Below the pieces are notes generated by a model that ran no database searches, was not told the origin of the DNA, and saw only the letters and a list, made by a program, of their open reading frames with translations. The translations under genes and the position numbers were made by a program. This document shows positions 34,639-42,574 of a stretch of 64,000 nt of DNA, one piece after another. Origin of the DNA: Clostridia bacterium (lineage in GTDB: Bacteria; Bacillota_A; Clostridia; Christensenellales; Aristaeellaceae); the NCBI GenBank assembly GCA_017517815.1, contig JAFWYA010000076.1:62001-126000 (forward strand), written 5' to 3'. Position 1 is the stretch's first letter. Each line of letters starts with the position of its first letter.

Positions 34639-35876
34639 TCCGGCATTCGCCAAGGCTTTCGGGCGAGGTGGAGGTATCCGCCGCCAAAAACGCGGTGCTG
34701 CCCATACTGGCGGCGGGTCTTTTGACAGAGGATCCGCTCATCGTGCGGCAGGTGCCGCATATCACAGATGTGGAAATGCTTTTGCAGATTTTGCGCGACT
34801 GCGGGGCCGAGGTCAGCCGCAGCGGGGGCGATGTGTCGGTGTGCGCCATGCAGCCGCAAAGCCCGCACCATGAGGAGACCATGCGCCGCCTGCGCGCGTC
34901 GATCCTGATCCTGGGGCCGATCCTCGCGCGCACAGGCAGCGCCTGCGTGGGGCTGCCGGGCGGCTGCGCCATTGGTCAGCGGCCCATCGACCTGCATATG
35001 AAGGGCCTGCAGGCGCTGGGCGCGCAGGTGCACGCCGTGGGCGGCATGCGGCAATTGAGCGGCAGGCTGACCGGCGCAAGGATCTATCTGGACCTGCCAA
35101 GCGTGGGCGCGACTGAAAACCTGATGATGGCCGCAACGCTGGCGCAGGGCGACACCACCATTGAAAACGCCGCCAAGGAGCCTGAGGTGGTCGACCTGGC
35201 CAACTGCCTGAATCTGATGGGCGCGCGCATCACGGGCGCAGGCACAGGCACAGTCACCGTGCACGGCGTGGAACGGCTGCACGGCGCGGTGTATCACCCG
35301 ATTCCTGACCGGGTGGAGACGGGCACGTTGCTGTGCGCGTCGGCCATTACGGAGGGCAGCGTGCTGGTGCGCGGCGCGTGTGCCGAACATGTGCGGTCGC
35401 TGTTGTTCAAACTGCAGGAAACGGGCGTAGGCATCCGCGAAACGCCGTGCGGCATTCGCTTAAGCGGCACCGCCATCGCGCCGTTTGAGCTGCGTACATT
35501 AGCTTACCCGGGTTTTCCCACCGACATGCAGGCGCCCATGACCGTGGTGGCGCTCAAGTGCCACGGCCGGAGCCTTTTGCAGGAGACCGTGTTTGAAAAC
35601 CGGTTCATGCATGTGGCGGAGCTTGCGCGGCTGGGCGCGCGCATCCGTGTGGAAAACAATGTGGCCATGGTGGATGGCGGAACGGAATTAAAGGGCGGTA
35701 TCCTCAAAAGCACCGACCTGCGCGCAGGCGCGGCCATGATGCTGGCGGGGCTCATCGCCACGGGCGAAACCATTTTGCAGGACCCGTCCGGCCATATCGA
35801 GCGCGGTTATCAGGATCTGCCTGAAAAGCTGCGCAGCCTTGGCGCGGATATTGAAAAGATCGACGACCGGGTTTAA
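34623..35876 (+). CDS. murA: UDP-N-acetylglucosamine 1-carboxyvinyltransferase
   Basis: 417 residues. First committed step of peptidoglycan synthesis, transferring enolpyruvate to UDP-GlcNAc. Active-site Cys115 is in L-P-G-G-C-A-I-G, so the enzyme should be fosfomycin-sensitive. Other marks are A-A-K-N-A-V-L-P near 20, P-T-D-M-Q-A-P and the late R-A-G-A-A-M-M-L-A-G. The gap to uvrB (268 nt) holds the uvrB promoter and SOS box and otherwise nothing I can name. Its stop codon overlaps that of the convergent ATPase gene. Confidence 0.96.
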   Translation: MASYLIRHSPRLSGEVEVSAAKNAVLPILAAGLLTEDPLIVRQVPHITDVEMLLQILRDCGAEVSRSGGDVSVCAMQPQSPHHEETMRRLRASILILGPILARTGSACVGLPGGCAIGQRPIDLHMKGLQALGAQVHAVGGMRQLSGRLTGARIYLDLPSVGATENLMMAATLAQGDTTIENAAKEPEVVDLANCLNLMGARITGAGTGTVTVHGVERLHGAVYHPIPDRVETGTLLCASAITEGSVLVRGACAEHVRSLLFKLQETGVGIRETPCGIRLSGTAIAPFELRTLAYPGFPTDMQAPMTVVALKCHGRSLLQETVFENRFMHVAELARLGARIRVENNVAMVDGGTELKGGILKSTDLRAGAAMMLAGLIATGETILQDPSGHIERGYQDLPEKLRSLGADIEKIDDRV

Positions 35877-36895
35877 AGCGTGCTGAGCACACGGTCAAGC
35901 ACGGTCTGCCAGCCGAGGAAATCCATGTTTTTGACGTAGAAGGCTTCCAGTTCGTCGTGGAGCGCTTTGGCCTGCGAAAGCTGCTCCACGGCGCGCTGGC
36001 ATAAAAGTTCATACGCATTACGGTCGAAGCTCTGCTCACGGTCAGCCTCCTGAGCGGTGAACACTGCATCCGCCGTCAGATATTCGCCTTTTTCCGGCGC
36101 GCGCTGGGCGGTGCAGAAGGCAATGCCATGCGCCGGGATCATCACATGCGCCGTTTCCTCCGGGCAGAGGGGGTCCAGCAGCCTGATCACGTCCAGCCCG
36201 CGCATGCTGGCTTGCTGGGCGATATGATCCAGCAGTTGCGTTGCGTGTGCGCCAAAGGGTACCTCCAGCGTGATGCAGCGCTCCATAAGCGAAAAATCGG
36301 TGAGGGTAAGGAGTCCCTTGGGCGTAAAGGCGCTGGCAAACAGTTCCCGCATCTGCCCCGTGCCGCCGCGCAGCGGCAGCGAGTGCGTCCAGCTGTCCAG
36401 CAGCTGAGCAGCTTTCACTTTGTCCACAGAGGGAGGGGGAGCGGCGTGCAGCACCTGCTGCGCCGCTGCCAGATAGCGGTAGCAGCGCGCAAAGCGCGCG
36501 GAAATCTGCCGCTGCACTTCGGCGATCTCGCCTGCATGCGGCATAAGCGACACCTCATCCAGATGATCGCCCAGCGACAAAAGCGTGTCGCGCGCGCCGG
36601 GCACGGCAGGGTCGTACACATGGGGCGCTGTGCCGTCCATCATGCCCATGCCGCGCGCGGGCAGGCAGATGCCGTCCAGACTGTCCGGGTCGGACGAGCA
36701 GTGGTAATACAGCACGTCGAGCCCCTTTTCTTCGGCGGTCTGCGCCACGCGGCGCATCAGCGTGCTTTTGCCAACGCCCGGGCCGCCCTTGATGAAATAC
36801 ATGCGCTTGCGTTCGCGCGCGGGCAGAATGTGATCAAAGCAGGAATAAAAGCCGCGCGCCGTGTTTGCGCCTGCAAAAAAGTGAATGCTGTGCAT
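35873..36895 (-). CDS. P-loop ATPase of the PRK06851 type
   Basis: 340 residues. N-terminal H-F-F-A-G-A-N-T-A-R-G-F, then Walker A K-G-G-P-G-V-G-K-S-T near residue 35, and conserved Y-H-C-S-S-D-P-D-S-L-D-G, D-G-T-A-P-H and S-L-G-D-H-L-D-E. These are typical of a widespread but uncharacterised Bacillota family. Its role is unknown. No membrane segment or second standard domain is seen. ATG 36895 has AAGGAGG 7 nt upstream. The stop codons of this gene and murA share two base pairs, so no terminator lies between them. Confidence 0.75.
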   Translation of the reverse strand: MHSIHFFAGANTARGFYSCFDHILPARERKRMYFIKGGPGVGKSTLMRRVAQTAEEKGLDVLYYHCSSDPDSLDGICLPARGMGMMDGTAPHVYDPAVPGARDTLLSLGDHLDEVSLMPHAGEIAEVQRQISARFARCYRYLAAAQQVLHAAPPPSVDKVKAAQLLDSWTHSLPLRGGTGQMRELFASAFTPKGLLTLTDFSLMERCITLEVPFGAHATQLLDHIAQQASMRGLDVIRLLDPLCPEETAHVMIPAHGIAFCTAQRAPEKGEYLTADAVFTAQEADREQSFDRNAYELLCQRAVEQLSQAKALHDELEAFYVKNMDFLGWQTVLDRVLSTL

Positions 36896-37038
36896 GTTGT
36901 GCCTCCTTGCTTTATTACGCAGCAAGGATATGCGCTTTTCGGGAGACACATACCAAAAAAACCGGCCGCGCCGGAGGCACATGGGCAACGGTTCAAAAGG
37001 CAAAACAGGCCATTGGACCCATATTGTTCTTTTCACAG

Positions 37039-37072
37039 CAAAAAACCGGCCTGACGCAATTGGTCAGGCCGG
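37039..37072 (-). terminator. Terminator of the peptidoglycan-binding protein gene
   Basis: CCGGCCTGAC pairs with GTCAGGCCGG. On the minus strand the stem is followed by TTTTTT. The remaining 140 nt up to the ATPase start show no further feature. Confidence 0.87.
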
Positions 37073-37088
37073 GTGTTGTTTTGCGGCG

Positions 37089-39512
37089 TTACTTGCACAG
37101 GGTGGGCCAGTTGCTGCGTGCGTAATTCCATGCCTTGTCGATCTGCGCCTGATGCTTGCTGTCAGGCGAGGTGCCGGTATGGGTCTTACTGTCGATGAAG
37201 TGAATACACATCATGCCGTAGTAGCAGTTGGCGGAATAGAAGTAGCTGCCGTTGGGGAACTTCGAACGCGAGAAGCTGTCGGTACCGTTGAAACCGTGCG
37301 GGAAGCCGTAGATGCTGACGGGGTAAACAGTGCCGTCGATGTTGATGAGGGCTGCACGGCGGTCCCAGGCGCCGCCGATATCCTTGCCAACGCCATGCGC
37401 GCCGGTGACGTCGGGCCAGGTGTAGGTGACGGTACCCTTGTCGCCGTCGGCTTTGATTTTCTCCAGCTGGCTGCTGTTGGGGTGATTGCCGTTGAAGTTG
37501 TAGCCGACAATGCTCATCATGGTCTTGGTGTCGTTGAGGCTGGCGGGCACGCAGTCAGCGTGGCTTCCGCCGCTCCAGCGGTATACGCGGAACACCTTGC
37601 CGGTTTCGATATCCATGACGGTGGCGTAGGTGCTCTTGGGGAACATATCGCCGCCGTTATCGCCGTAGTTCCATACGCCCTTGGTGATCTTATTGATGGT
37701 GCCGAAATCGGTCACGGTGATGCTGCCGCTGCCAGTGGAGCCGCTGCCGCCGGTAGAACCGGAACCGCCAGTGGAACCGGAACCGCCGGTGGAGCCGCTG
37801 CCGCCCAGAGCCTTGCGCAGCGCGTTCCAGGTGCTGGTACCGCAGGAGCCGTCCACGGAAATTTTGGAGGCGCGCTGGAAGTTGCGCACGGCGCTCTGGG
37901 TGCCGCTGCCGTAGGTGCCGTCCATCTTGCCGGTGTAGTAGCCCAGGTTATACAGGGCCACCTGCAGGGCGTAGACGCGCACGTCGCCGGTGAGGTTAAG
38001 GTTACGCTTGAGGGAAGAGCCCAGCGCGCTGTTGAGCAGGCTGTCAACGTGAACGCTCACGTCGGCGGAGCTCATGATGCCGCTGGAAATGCTGGAGTAC
38101 ACGGCGTTGTACTTTTTGTTGTTGTAGTACACGCTGCAGTACTCTACGCCATCCTCGGTGTAAGTATCGGTGGAGTAGAGCATCAGCACGGTGCCCTTGC
38201 TTACGGTCACGCCGCCGGAGGAGGGCTTGGTGCTGCTGGTGAACAGGGTGGTGTTGGCCGGCAGGCGCACGAATGCGGTGCCGTCCGTATTGGGAATGAC
38301 GGTGCTGGCGCTGCCGCCGGTAGAACCGGAGCCGCCGGTAGAACCGGAGCCGCCGGTAGTGCCGCCAGTTGTTCCGCCTGTGGTGCCGCCAGTCGTTCCG
38401 CCGCTGCCGCTGATGGTGGCGCAGTCGCCGCGCACAAAGCCCACAAGGCCGCTGCCGGTGCGGATGTTATACCAGGTATAGCCGCCCGCCGTGGTGGGCT
38501 GGGCGATAAGATCCACCGTGGTGCCCTTGGCCAGCACATAGCCGGTCTTCACGCCGTTGGCGGTCTTGCGCACGCGGGTACCGGCTTTGGTGATGAGCAC
38601 CTTGCCGATGGAGGGGCTGGAAGAGTTGCCGCTGGCGGTCACATAAGTGCCCATCAGCCAGCCGGAAACGCCGTTATAGGTAACATAGAACCACGTTACG
38701 CCATTCTGCACGCTTACGTTGGAATAGGACATATTGATGGCGGCGGGTACCACAGCCTGGCGCGCGCTGGAAGTGGAGGCGCGCTTGCGCAGGTTGACGC
38801 TCACATTGGTGCGCAGCGTGCCGGAAACAGGAGCGGTGGACGAGATGATACCAGAAGAAGTGCCGCTGCTGACCGAGCCGCCGGAAGCCATGGCAAACAG
38901 CACAGGCTGGGTGAGGGGACCGGCAGAGCCGTCAGCGCCCAGGTTGTTGGCGCGCTGGAACTTCTTGACGCCCTCGGCAGTGCCTTCGCCGTAGTTGCCG
39001 TCCAGCTTGCCGCCGTAGTAGCCCAGCTTCTGCAGGGCCATCTGCACGGCATGCACGCGCACGTCGCCCACCAGATCCATCGATTCGCGCAGCGTTTCAA
39101 AGCTGGACTGCTTCCAGATGGTGCCGGTGATGTACGTTTCAAGACCCGCGGCGCTGAGAATGTCGGGTTCAACGTCGGTCTTGAGGCAGTTGTAGCGCTT
39201 GCTCATGTAATAAACGCTGTAATACTTCAGCCCGTCGCTGCCGGTGTACCAGTCGTCCGTGTACAGCTGGCATACCGTGCCGGCCGGGGGCTGCACGATG
39301 GTGCCCTCGCCGTACTCATTGCCGGTGAAGAACAGCACCGCCTTGGACAGCTTGATATACACCTTCGTGGAGGAAGCCGCCAGAGACGCCGGGGAAGAAC
39401 CCGCCGACGAGGCCGCCCATGCGGTGGGAAGGGCGGTCACAAACAGGCACACAGCCAGCGTGATCGCCGCCAGTGAGCGCAATGCGGCAAACCCTTTCAT
39501 ATGTTTTCTCAT
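37089..39512 (-). CDS. Secreted multidomain protein with SH3-like and two peptidoglycan-binding domains
   Basis: 807 residues. After a signal peptide (A-W-A-A-S-S) come a PG_binding_1 domain (V-R-V-H-A-V-Q-M-A-L-Q-K-L-G-Y, then G-V-K-K-F-Q), two SH3-like segments (V-N-L-R-K-R, A-G-T-R-V-R-K-T), a Gly/Ser/Thr linker, a second PG_binding_1 domain (V-R-V-Y-A-L-Q-V-A-L, A-V-R-N-F-Q-R), another Gly/Ser linker and a C-terminal region of about 190 residues. That last region has G-G-S-H-A-D-C and M-M-C-I-H-F, so a Cys/His enzyme is possible, but I cannot assign it. Probably wall-bound. ATG 39512 has GGAGG 7 nt upstream. Confidence 0.8.
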   Translation of the reverse strand: MRKHMKGFAALRSLAAITLAVCLFVTALPTAWAASSAGSSPASLAASSTKVYIKLSKAVLFFTGNEYGEGTIVQPPAGTVCQLYTDDWYTGSDGLKYYSVYYMSKRYNCLKTDVEPDILSAAGLETYITGTIWKQSSFETLRESMDLVGDVRVHAVQMALQKLGYYGGKLDGNYGEGTAEGVKKFQRANNLGADGSAGPLTQPVLFAMASGGSVSSGTSSGIISSTAPVSGTLRTNVSVNLRKRASTSSARQAVVPAAINMSYSNVSVQNGVTWFYVTYNGVSGWLMGTYVTASGNSSSPSIGKVLITKAGTRVRKTANGVKTGYVLAKGTTVDLIAQPTTAGGYTWYNIRTGSGLVGFVRGDCATISGSGGTTGGTTGGTTGGTTGGSGSTGGSGSTGGSASTVIPNTDGTAFVRLPANTTLFTSSTKPSSGGVTVSKGTVLMLYSTDTYTEDGVEYCSVYYNNKKYNAVYSSISSGIMSSADVSVHVDSLLNSALGSSLKRNLNLTGDVRVYALQVALYNLGYYTGKMDGTYGSGTQSAVRNFQRASKISVDGSCGTSTWNALRKALGGSGSTGGSGSTGGSGSTGGSGSTGSGSITVTDFGTINKITKGVWNYGDNGGDMFPKSTYATVMDIETGKVFRVYRWSGGSHADCVPASLNDTKTMMSIVGYNFNGNHPNSSQLEKIKADGDKGTVTYTWPDVTGAHGVGKDIGGAWDRRAALINIDGTVYPVSIYGFPHGFNGTDSFSRSKFPNGSYFYSANCYYGMMCIHFIDSKTHTGTSPDSKHQAQIDKAWNYARSNWPTLCK
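37722..37806 (-). repeat. Tandem repeats encoding the second Gly/Ser linker
   Basis: Near-identical units encoding G-G-S-G-S-T on the minus strand. Coding repeats of this type can slip and change linker length. Confidence 0.8.
38311..38412 (-). repeat. Tandem repeats encoding the first Gly/Ser/Thr linker
   Basis: Two kinds of unit follow each other, encoding G-G-T-T and then G-G-S-G-S-T on the minus strand. Confidence 0.8.
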
Positions 39513-39593
39513 AGCAAAACCTCCGTATTTCTGCGGCCTGAGCCGATGATTCCTGCATGCATCCAAACGGATGACCGCCTTTGTATCATGCTC

Positions 39594-39622
39594 ATAATAT
39601 TACAATTTTATTACGTTGTCAA
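39594..39622 (-). promoter_or_regulatory. Promoter of the peptidoglycan-binding protein gene
   Basis: On the minus strand: TTGACA (39617-39622), 17-nt spacer, TATTAT (39594-39599), in an AT-rich gap. The leader is about 75 nt. Confidence 0.85.
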
Positions 39623-39699
39623 TGCTTTTCTTTTAATTTTTGAACATCATACTTAAAGAACGAAATATTTTGGAAAAGAACATGCTGTAATATGGTAAT

Positions 39700-39728
39700 A
39701 AAAAACGGCTTCCGTCAAACGGAAGCCG
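39700..39728 (-). terminator. Terminator of the zinc-ribbon gene
   Basis: CGGCTTCCG pairs with CGGAAGCCG around a 5-nt loop, and on the minus strand TTTTTT follows. Confidence 0.87.
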
Positions 39729-39757
39729 GTGAGCTTGCGAAAGGCCCTTGTGCGAAA

Positions 39758-40036
39758 TTAACCGCGGCGATGAGCGGCGAAGCACTCGCTGCAGTAGATG
39801 GGGCGGTCGCTCTTGGGGATGAAAGGAACAGTGGTGGCCTTGCCGCAGGCGGCGCAGGTCGTTTCAAACATCTCGCGGGGAGCGGCGGCGCGGTTGGCCT
39901 TGCGGGCGTTGCGGCACTCCTTGCAGCGGGTGGGCTCGTTCTGGAAGCCCTTTTCGGCATAGAACTCCTGCTCACCAGCAGTGAACACAAATTCGGCACC
40001 GCAGTCGCGGCAAACCAGCGTCTTGTCTTCGTACAT
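39758..40036 (-). CDS. Small zinc-ribbon protein
   Basis: 92 residues. Four Cys pairs, at 9/12, 38/41, 61/64 and 82/85, each C-x-x-C, form two zinc-ribbon modules. The first half (L-V-C-R-D-C-G, then F-V-F-T-A-G-E-Q-E-F-Y) matches the short zinc-ribbon proteins common in Bacillota, whose role is unknown but may be nucleic-acid binding. A structured RNA candidate of about 205 nt lies directly upstream on the same strand, ending 18 nt before the GGAGG. That makes an RNA-protein relationship worth testing. Confidence 0.85.
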   Translation of the reverse strand: MYEDKTLVCRDCGAEFVFTAGEQEFYAEKGFQNEPTRCKECRNARKANRAAAPREMFETTCAACGKATTVPFIPKSDRPIYCSECFAAHRRG

Positions 40037-40068
40037 GATGGGGATCCTCCGTTCAAACTAAGCTTTGT

Positions 40069-40273
40069 GCATCCGGCTGACCTGGTCTTTGACCCCACAC
40101 TCGCCGACTGGAGGGTCTGCTCATCGACCATGCGCCCTACTCGCCCTCTCTCGCCGCCGCAGCGGCGGTCGGACTTACATCTAGAACGCGCCATGCTCAC
40201 CAGCGCTTTGGCTGGCTTACGTGGACCGTTTTGCCCGCGTCTGGCATCGGCTTTCAACCACAGACCCGGATGC
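40069..40273 (-). ncRNA. Candidate structured RNA upstream of the zinc-ribbon gene
   Basis: GCATCCGG (minus strand, 40273-40266) pairs perfectly with CCGGATGC (40076-40069), closing about 205 nt. Inside are GTCTG/CAGAC (40261-40265 with 40239-40243), CCAGC/GCTGG (40200-40215), CCGCCG/CGGCGG (40154-40168) and GGTC/GACC (40084-40094). No ribosome binding site with a plausible frame lies within it. The size and terminal stem make a raiA-type RNA one class to compare, but I cannot confirm any class. This covers most of the 427-nt non-coding gap. Confidence 0.5.
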
Positions 40274-40282
40274 GACGGACAC

Positions 40283-40288
40283 ATTATA
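40283..40288 (-). promoter_or_regulatory. -10 element for the structured RNA transcript
   Basis: TATAAT on the minus strand, with a poor -35 (TTGTGT, 40306-40311) at 17 nt. Transcription would start near 40276, only 3 nt before the closing stem of the RNA candidate. Confidence 0.55.
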
Positions 40289-40366
40289 GACCCTATGAAC
40301 CAAAAACACAAGCAAAAAAATTTGTTTATAGTCGTTTTTGGACGAATTACATCCCGAAAAGTGTAG

Positions 40367-40399
40367 AAAAAGGCCCCTTTCCATGGTTGGAAAGGGACC
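40367..40399 (-). terminator. Terminator of the glnN operon
   Basis: GGTCCCTTTCC pairs with GGAAAGGGGCC (one G-U pair) around AACCAT. On the minus strand TTTTT follows. Confidence 0.85.
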
Positions 40400-40463
40400 A
40401 AACGAATGTTAAATCCGTTTTAAAATGGTTAATTTTTTGACAAACCGGCGGCGCTGGGCGCGT

Positions 40464-42557
40464 TTACACGCTGGTCAGCAGGTCCTGATAGGTGGGCATG
40501 GGCCAGTAGTCCTTGCCGGTGAGGCCCTCCAGCGCGTCGCCGGCGGCGCGCACCTTCGTCATGGCGGCGATTACCACGTCGCGGGTATACTCGGCCTTGG
40601 TGAGGCTGCTGGCGGCGGGGTCCATATCGGCAAGCGCCTTTTCAAGGGCTGCGGTGGCGTGGTACAGGGCGTTGGTCTGCTGGGTGAGGCTGTCAAGCAG
40701 CGCGCTTTCCGCCTCGCAGGCCAGGCCGGGCAGCACGGCGGACTTCAGCTGCATCTCCTGCGCCACGTCGCGCTGATAGCGGATGGCGGCGGGCAGGATC
40801 ATGCGGCGGGCCATGTCGATCATGCTGAGAGCCTCGATGTCGATGACTTTGACGTAGTTTTCCAGCTTGATCTCGCAGCGGCTTTCCACTTCCTGACGGG
40901 TATAGACCTTCTGGCGTTCAAACAGCGCCACGTTCTTTTCATCCACATAGTGCGGCAGCGCGTCCACGGTGGTGGGCAGGTTGCTCAGCCCTCTGCGCGC
41001 GGCCTCTTCCTTCCAGGCGTCGTCGTAGCCGTTGCCGTTGAAGATGATGCGCATGTGGGCGCTGAGCGTGCGGCGGATGAGCTGGTCGACAGCGGCGGTG
41101 AAATCGGTCGCCTTTTCCAGCTCGTCGGCCATCTTTTCAAGCACGTCGGCGATGGCGGTGTTGAGCACGACGTTCGGGCCGGAGATGGACTGCGACGAAC
41201 CCAGCGAGCGGAACTCGAACTTGTTGCCGGTGAATGCAAAGGGCGAGGTGCGGTTGCGGTCGGTGGAGTCTTTGGGGAACTTGGGCAGGATGTGCACGCC
41301 AAGGCGCATCTGGCTGGGCTCATGGCCTTCATACTTGGAGGCGGAAACGATGCTTTCGATGATTTCGTTGAGCTCGTCTCCCAGGAAGATGCTCATGATG
41401 GCCGGCGGCGCTTCGGCAGCGCCCAGACGGTGATCGTTGCCGGCATAGGCCACGGTCACGCGCAGCAGGTCCTGATACTCATCCACAGCGGCGATGACCG
41501 CAGACAGGAAGATGAGGAACTGCGCGTTTTCGCTGGGGGTATCGCCGGGGTTTAAAAGGTTCATGCCCGTGTCGGTGGCCAGGGCGTAGTTGTTGTGCTT
41601 GCCGCTGCCGTTGACGCCGCCAAAGGGCTTTTCGTGCAGCAGGCACACCATGCCGTGCTTGTCAGCGACCTTTTTCATCAGGTCCATGGTCAGCTGGTTA
41701 TGATCGGCGGCGATGTTGACGGTGGTGAAAATGGGGGCCATTTCGTGCTGGGCGGGCGCAGCCTCGTTATGCTCGGTCTTGGCCAGAATGCCCAGCTTCC
41801 ACAGCTCGATATTCAGGTCCTTCATAAAGGCCTGCACACGCGGCTTGATCACGCCGAAGAAATGGTCGTCCAGCTCCTGGCCCTTGGGCGGCTTTGCGCC
41901 AAACAGGGTGCGGCCGGTCACCATCAGGTCGGGACGCTGGCAGTATACCTTTTTATCCACAAGGAAATATTCCTGCTCTGCGCCCACGGTGGGGAACACG
42001 CGCACCACGTCCGCATGGCCAAACAGGCGCACAATGCGCAGCGCCTGCTTGTTGAGCGCCTGCATGGAGCGCAGCAGGGGGGTCTTTTTGTCCAGTGCCT
42101 GTCCGCCGTAGGAGCAGTATGCCGTGGGAATGCACAGGGTGCCATCTTTGATGAAGGCATAGCTGCTGGGGTCCCACGCGGTGTAGCCGCGCGCTTCAAA
42201 TGTGGCGCGCAGGCCGCCGGAGGGGAAGGAGCTGGCGTCGGTCTCGCCGCGCACGAGTTCCTTGCCGCTGAACTCAAGCAGCACCTTGCCGTCCTTCTTT
42301 TTATGGGTGATGAATGCGTCGTGTTTTTCAGCCGTCACGCCCGTCATGGGCTGGAACCAGTGGGTGTAATGGGTGGCGCCCATCTCCAGCGCCCAGTCCT
42401 TCATGGCGTTGGCGACCACGTCAGCGATGGCGGGGTCCAGCGAACGGCCCTGCTCGGTGGTGCGCTTGAGGGCTTTATAGGTTTCCTCGGGCAGGCGCTG
42501 CTGCATGACAACGTCGTCAAACACACAGGAGCCAAAGATATCGTTGATACCAGGCAT
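40464..42557 (-). CDS. glnN: Glutamine synthetase type III
   Basis: 697 residues, the expected length of GSIII. It makes glutamine from glutamate and ammonia using ATP. It starts with the family form N-D-I-F-G-S-C-V-F. The GSIII signature K-P-F-G-G-V-N-G-S-G-K-H-N-N and the R-L-G-A-A-E-A-P-P region are intact, and an N-L-P-T-T-V-D-A-L stretch lies in the C-terminal part. It is the last gene of the minus-strand operon that starts at 48212. Nitrogen assimilation is linked here with two secreted proteins of unknown role. Confidence 0.95.
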   Translation of the reverse strand: MPGINDIFGSCVFDDVVMQQRLPEETYKALKRTTEQGRSLDPAIADVVANAMKDWALEMGATHYTHWFQPMTGVTAEKHDAFITHKKKDGKVLLEFSGKELVRGETDASSFPSGGLRATFEARGYTAWDPSSYAFIKDGTLCIPTAYCSYGGQALDKKTPLLRSMQALNKQALRIVRLFGHADVVRVFPTVGAEQEYFLVDKKVYCQRPDLMVTGRTLFGAKPPKGQELDDHFFGVIKPRVQAFMKDLNIELWKLGILAKTEHNEAAPAQHEMAPIFTTVNIAADHNQLTMDLMKKVADKHGMVCLLHEKPFGGVNGSGKHNNYALATDTGMNLLNPGDTPSENAQFLIFLSAVIAAVDEYQDLLRVTVAYAGNDHRLGAAEAPPAIMSIFLGDELNEIIESIVSASKYEGHEPSQMRLGVHILPKFPKDSTDRNRTSPFAFTGNKFEFRSLGSSQSISGPNVVLNTAIADVLEKMADELEKATDFTAAVDQLIRRTLSAHMRIIFNGNGYDDAWKEEAARRGLSNLPTTVDALPHYVDEKNVALFERQKVYTRQEVESRCEIKLENYVKVIDIEALSMIDMARRMILPAAIRYQRDVAQEMQLKSAVLPGLACEAESALLDSLTQQTNALYHATAALEKALADMDPAASSLTKAEYTRDVVIAAMTKVRAAGDALEGLTGKDYWPMPTYQDLLTSV

Positions 42558-42574
42558 GTCAAATCAGACCTTTC

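Noticed and set aside
37722..38412. Short regularly spaced repeats as a possible CRISPR array
   Set aside because: They are in-frame coding repeats for Gly/Ser/Thr linkers without unique spacers, and no cas genes are present.
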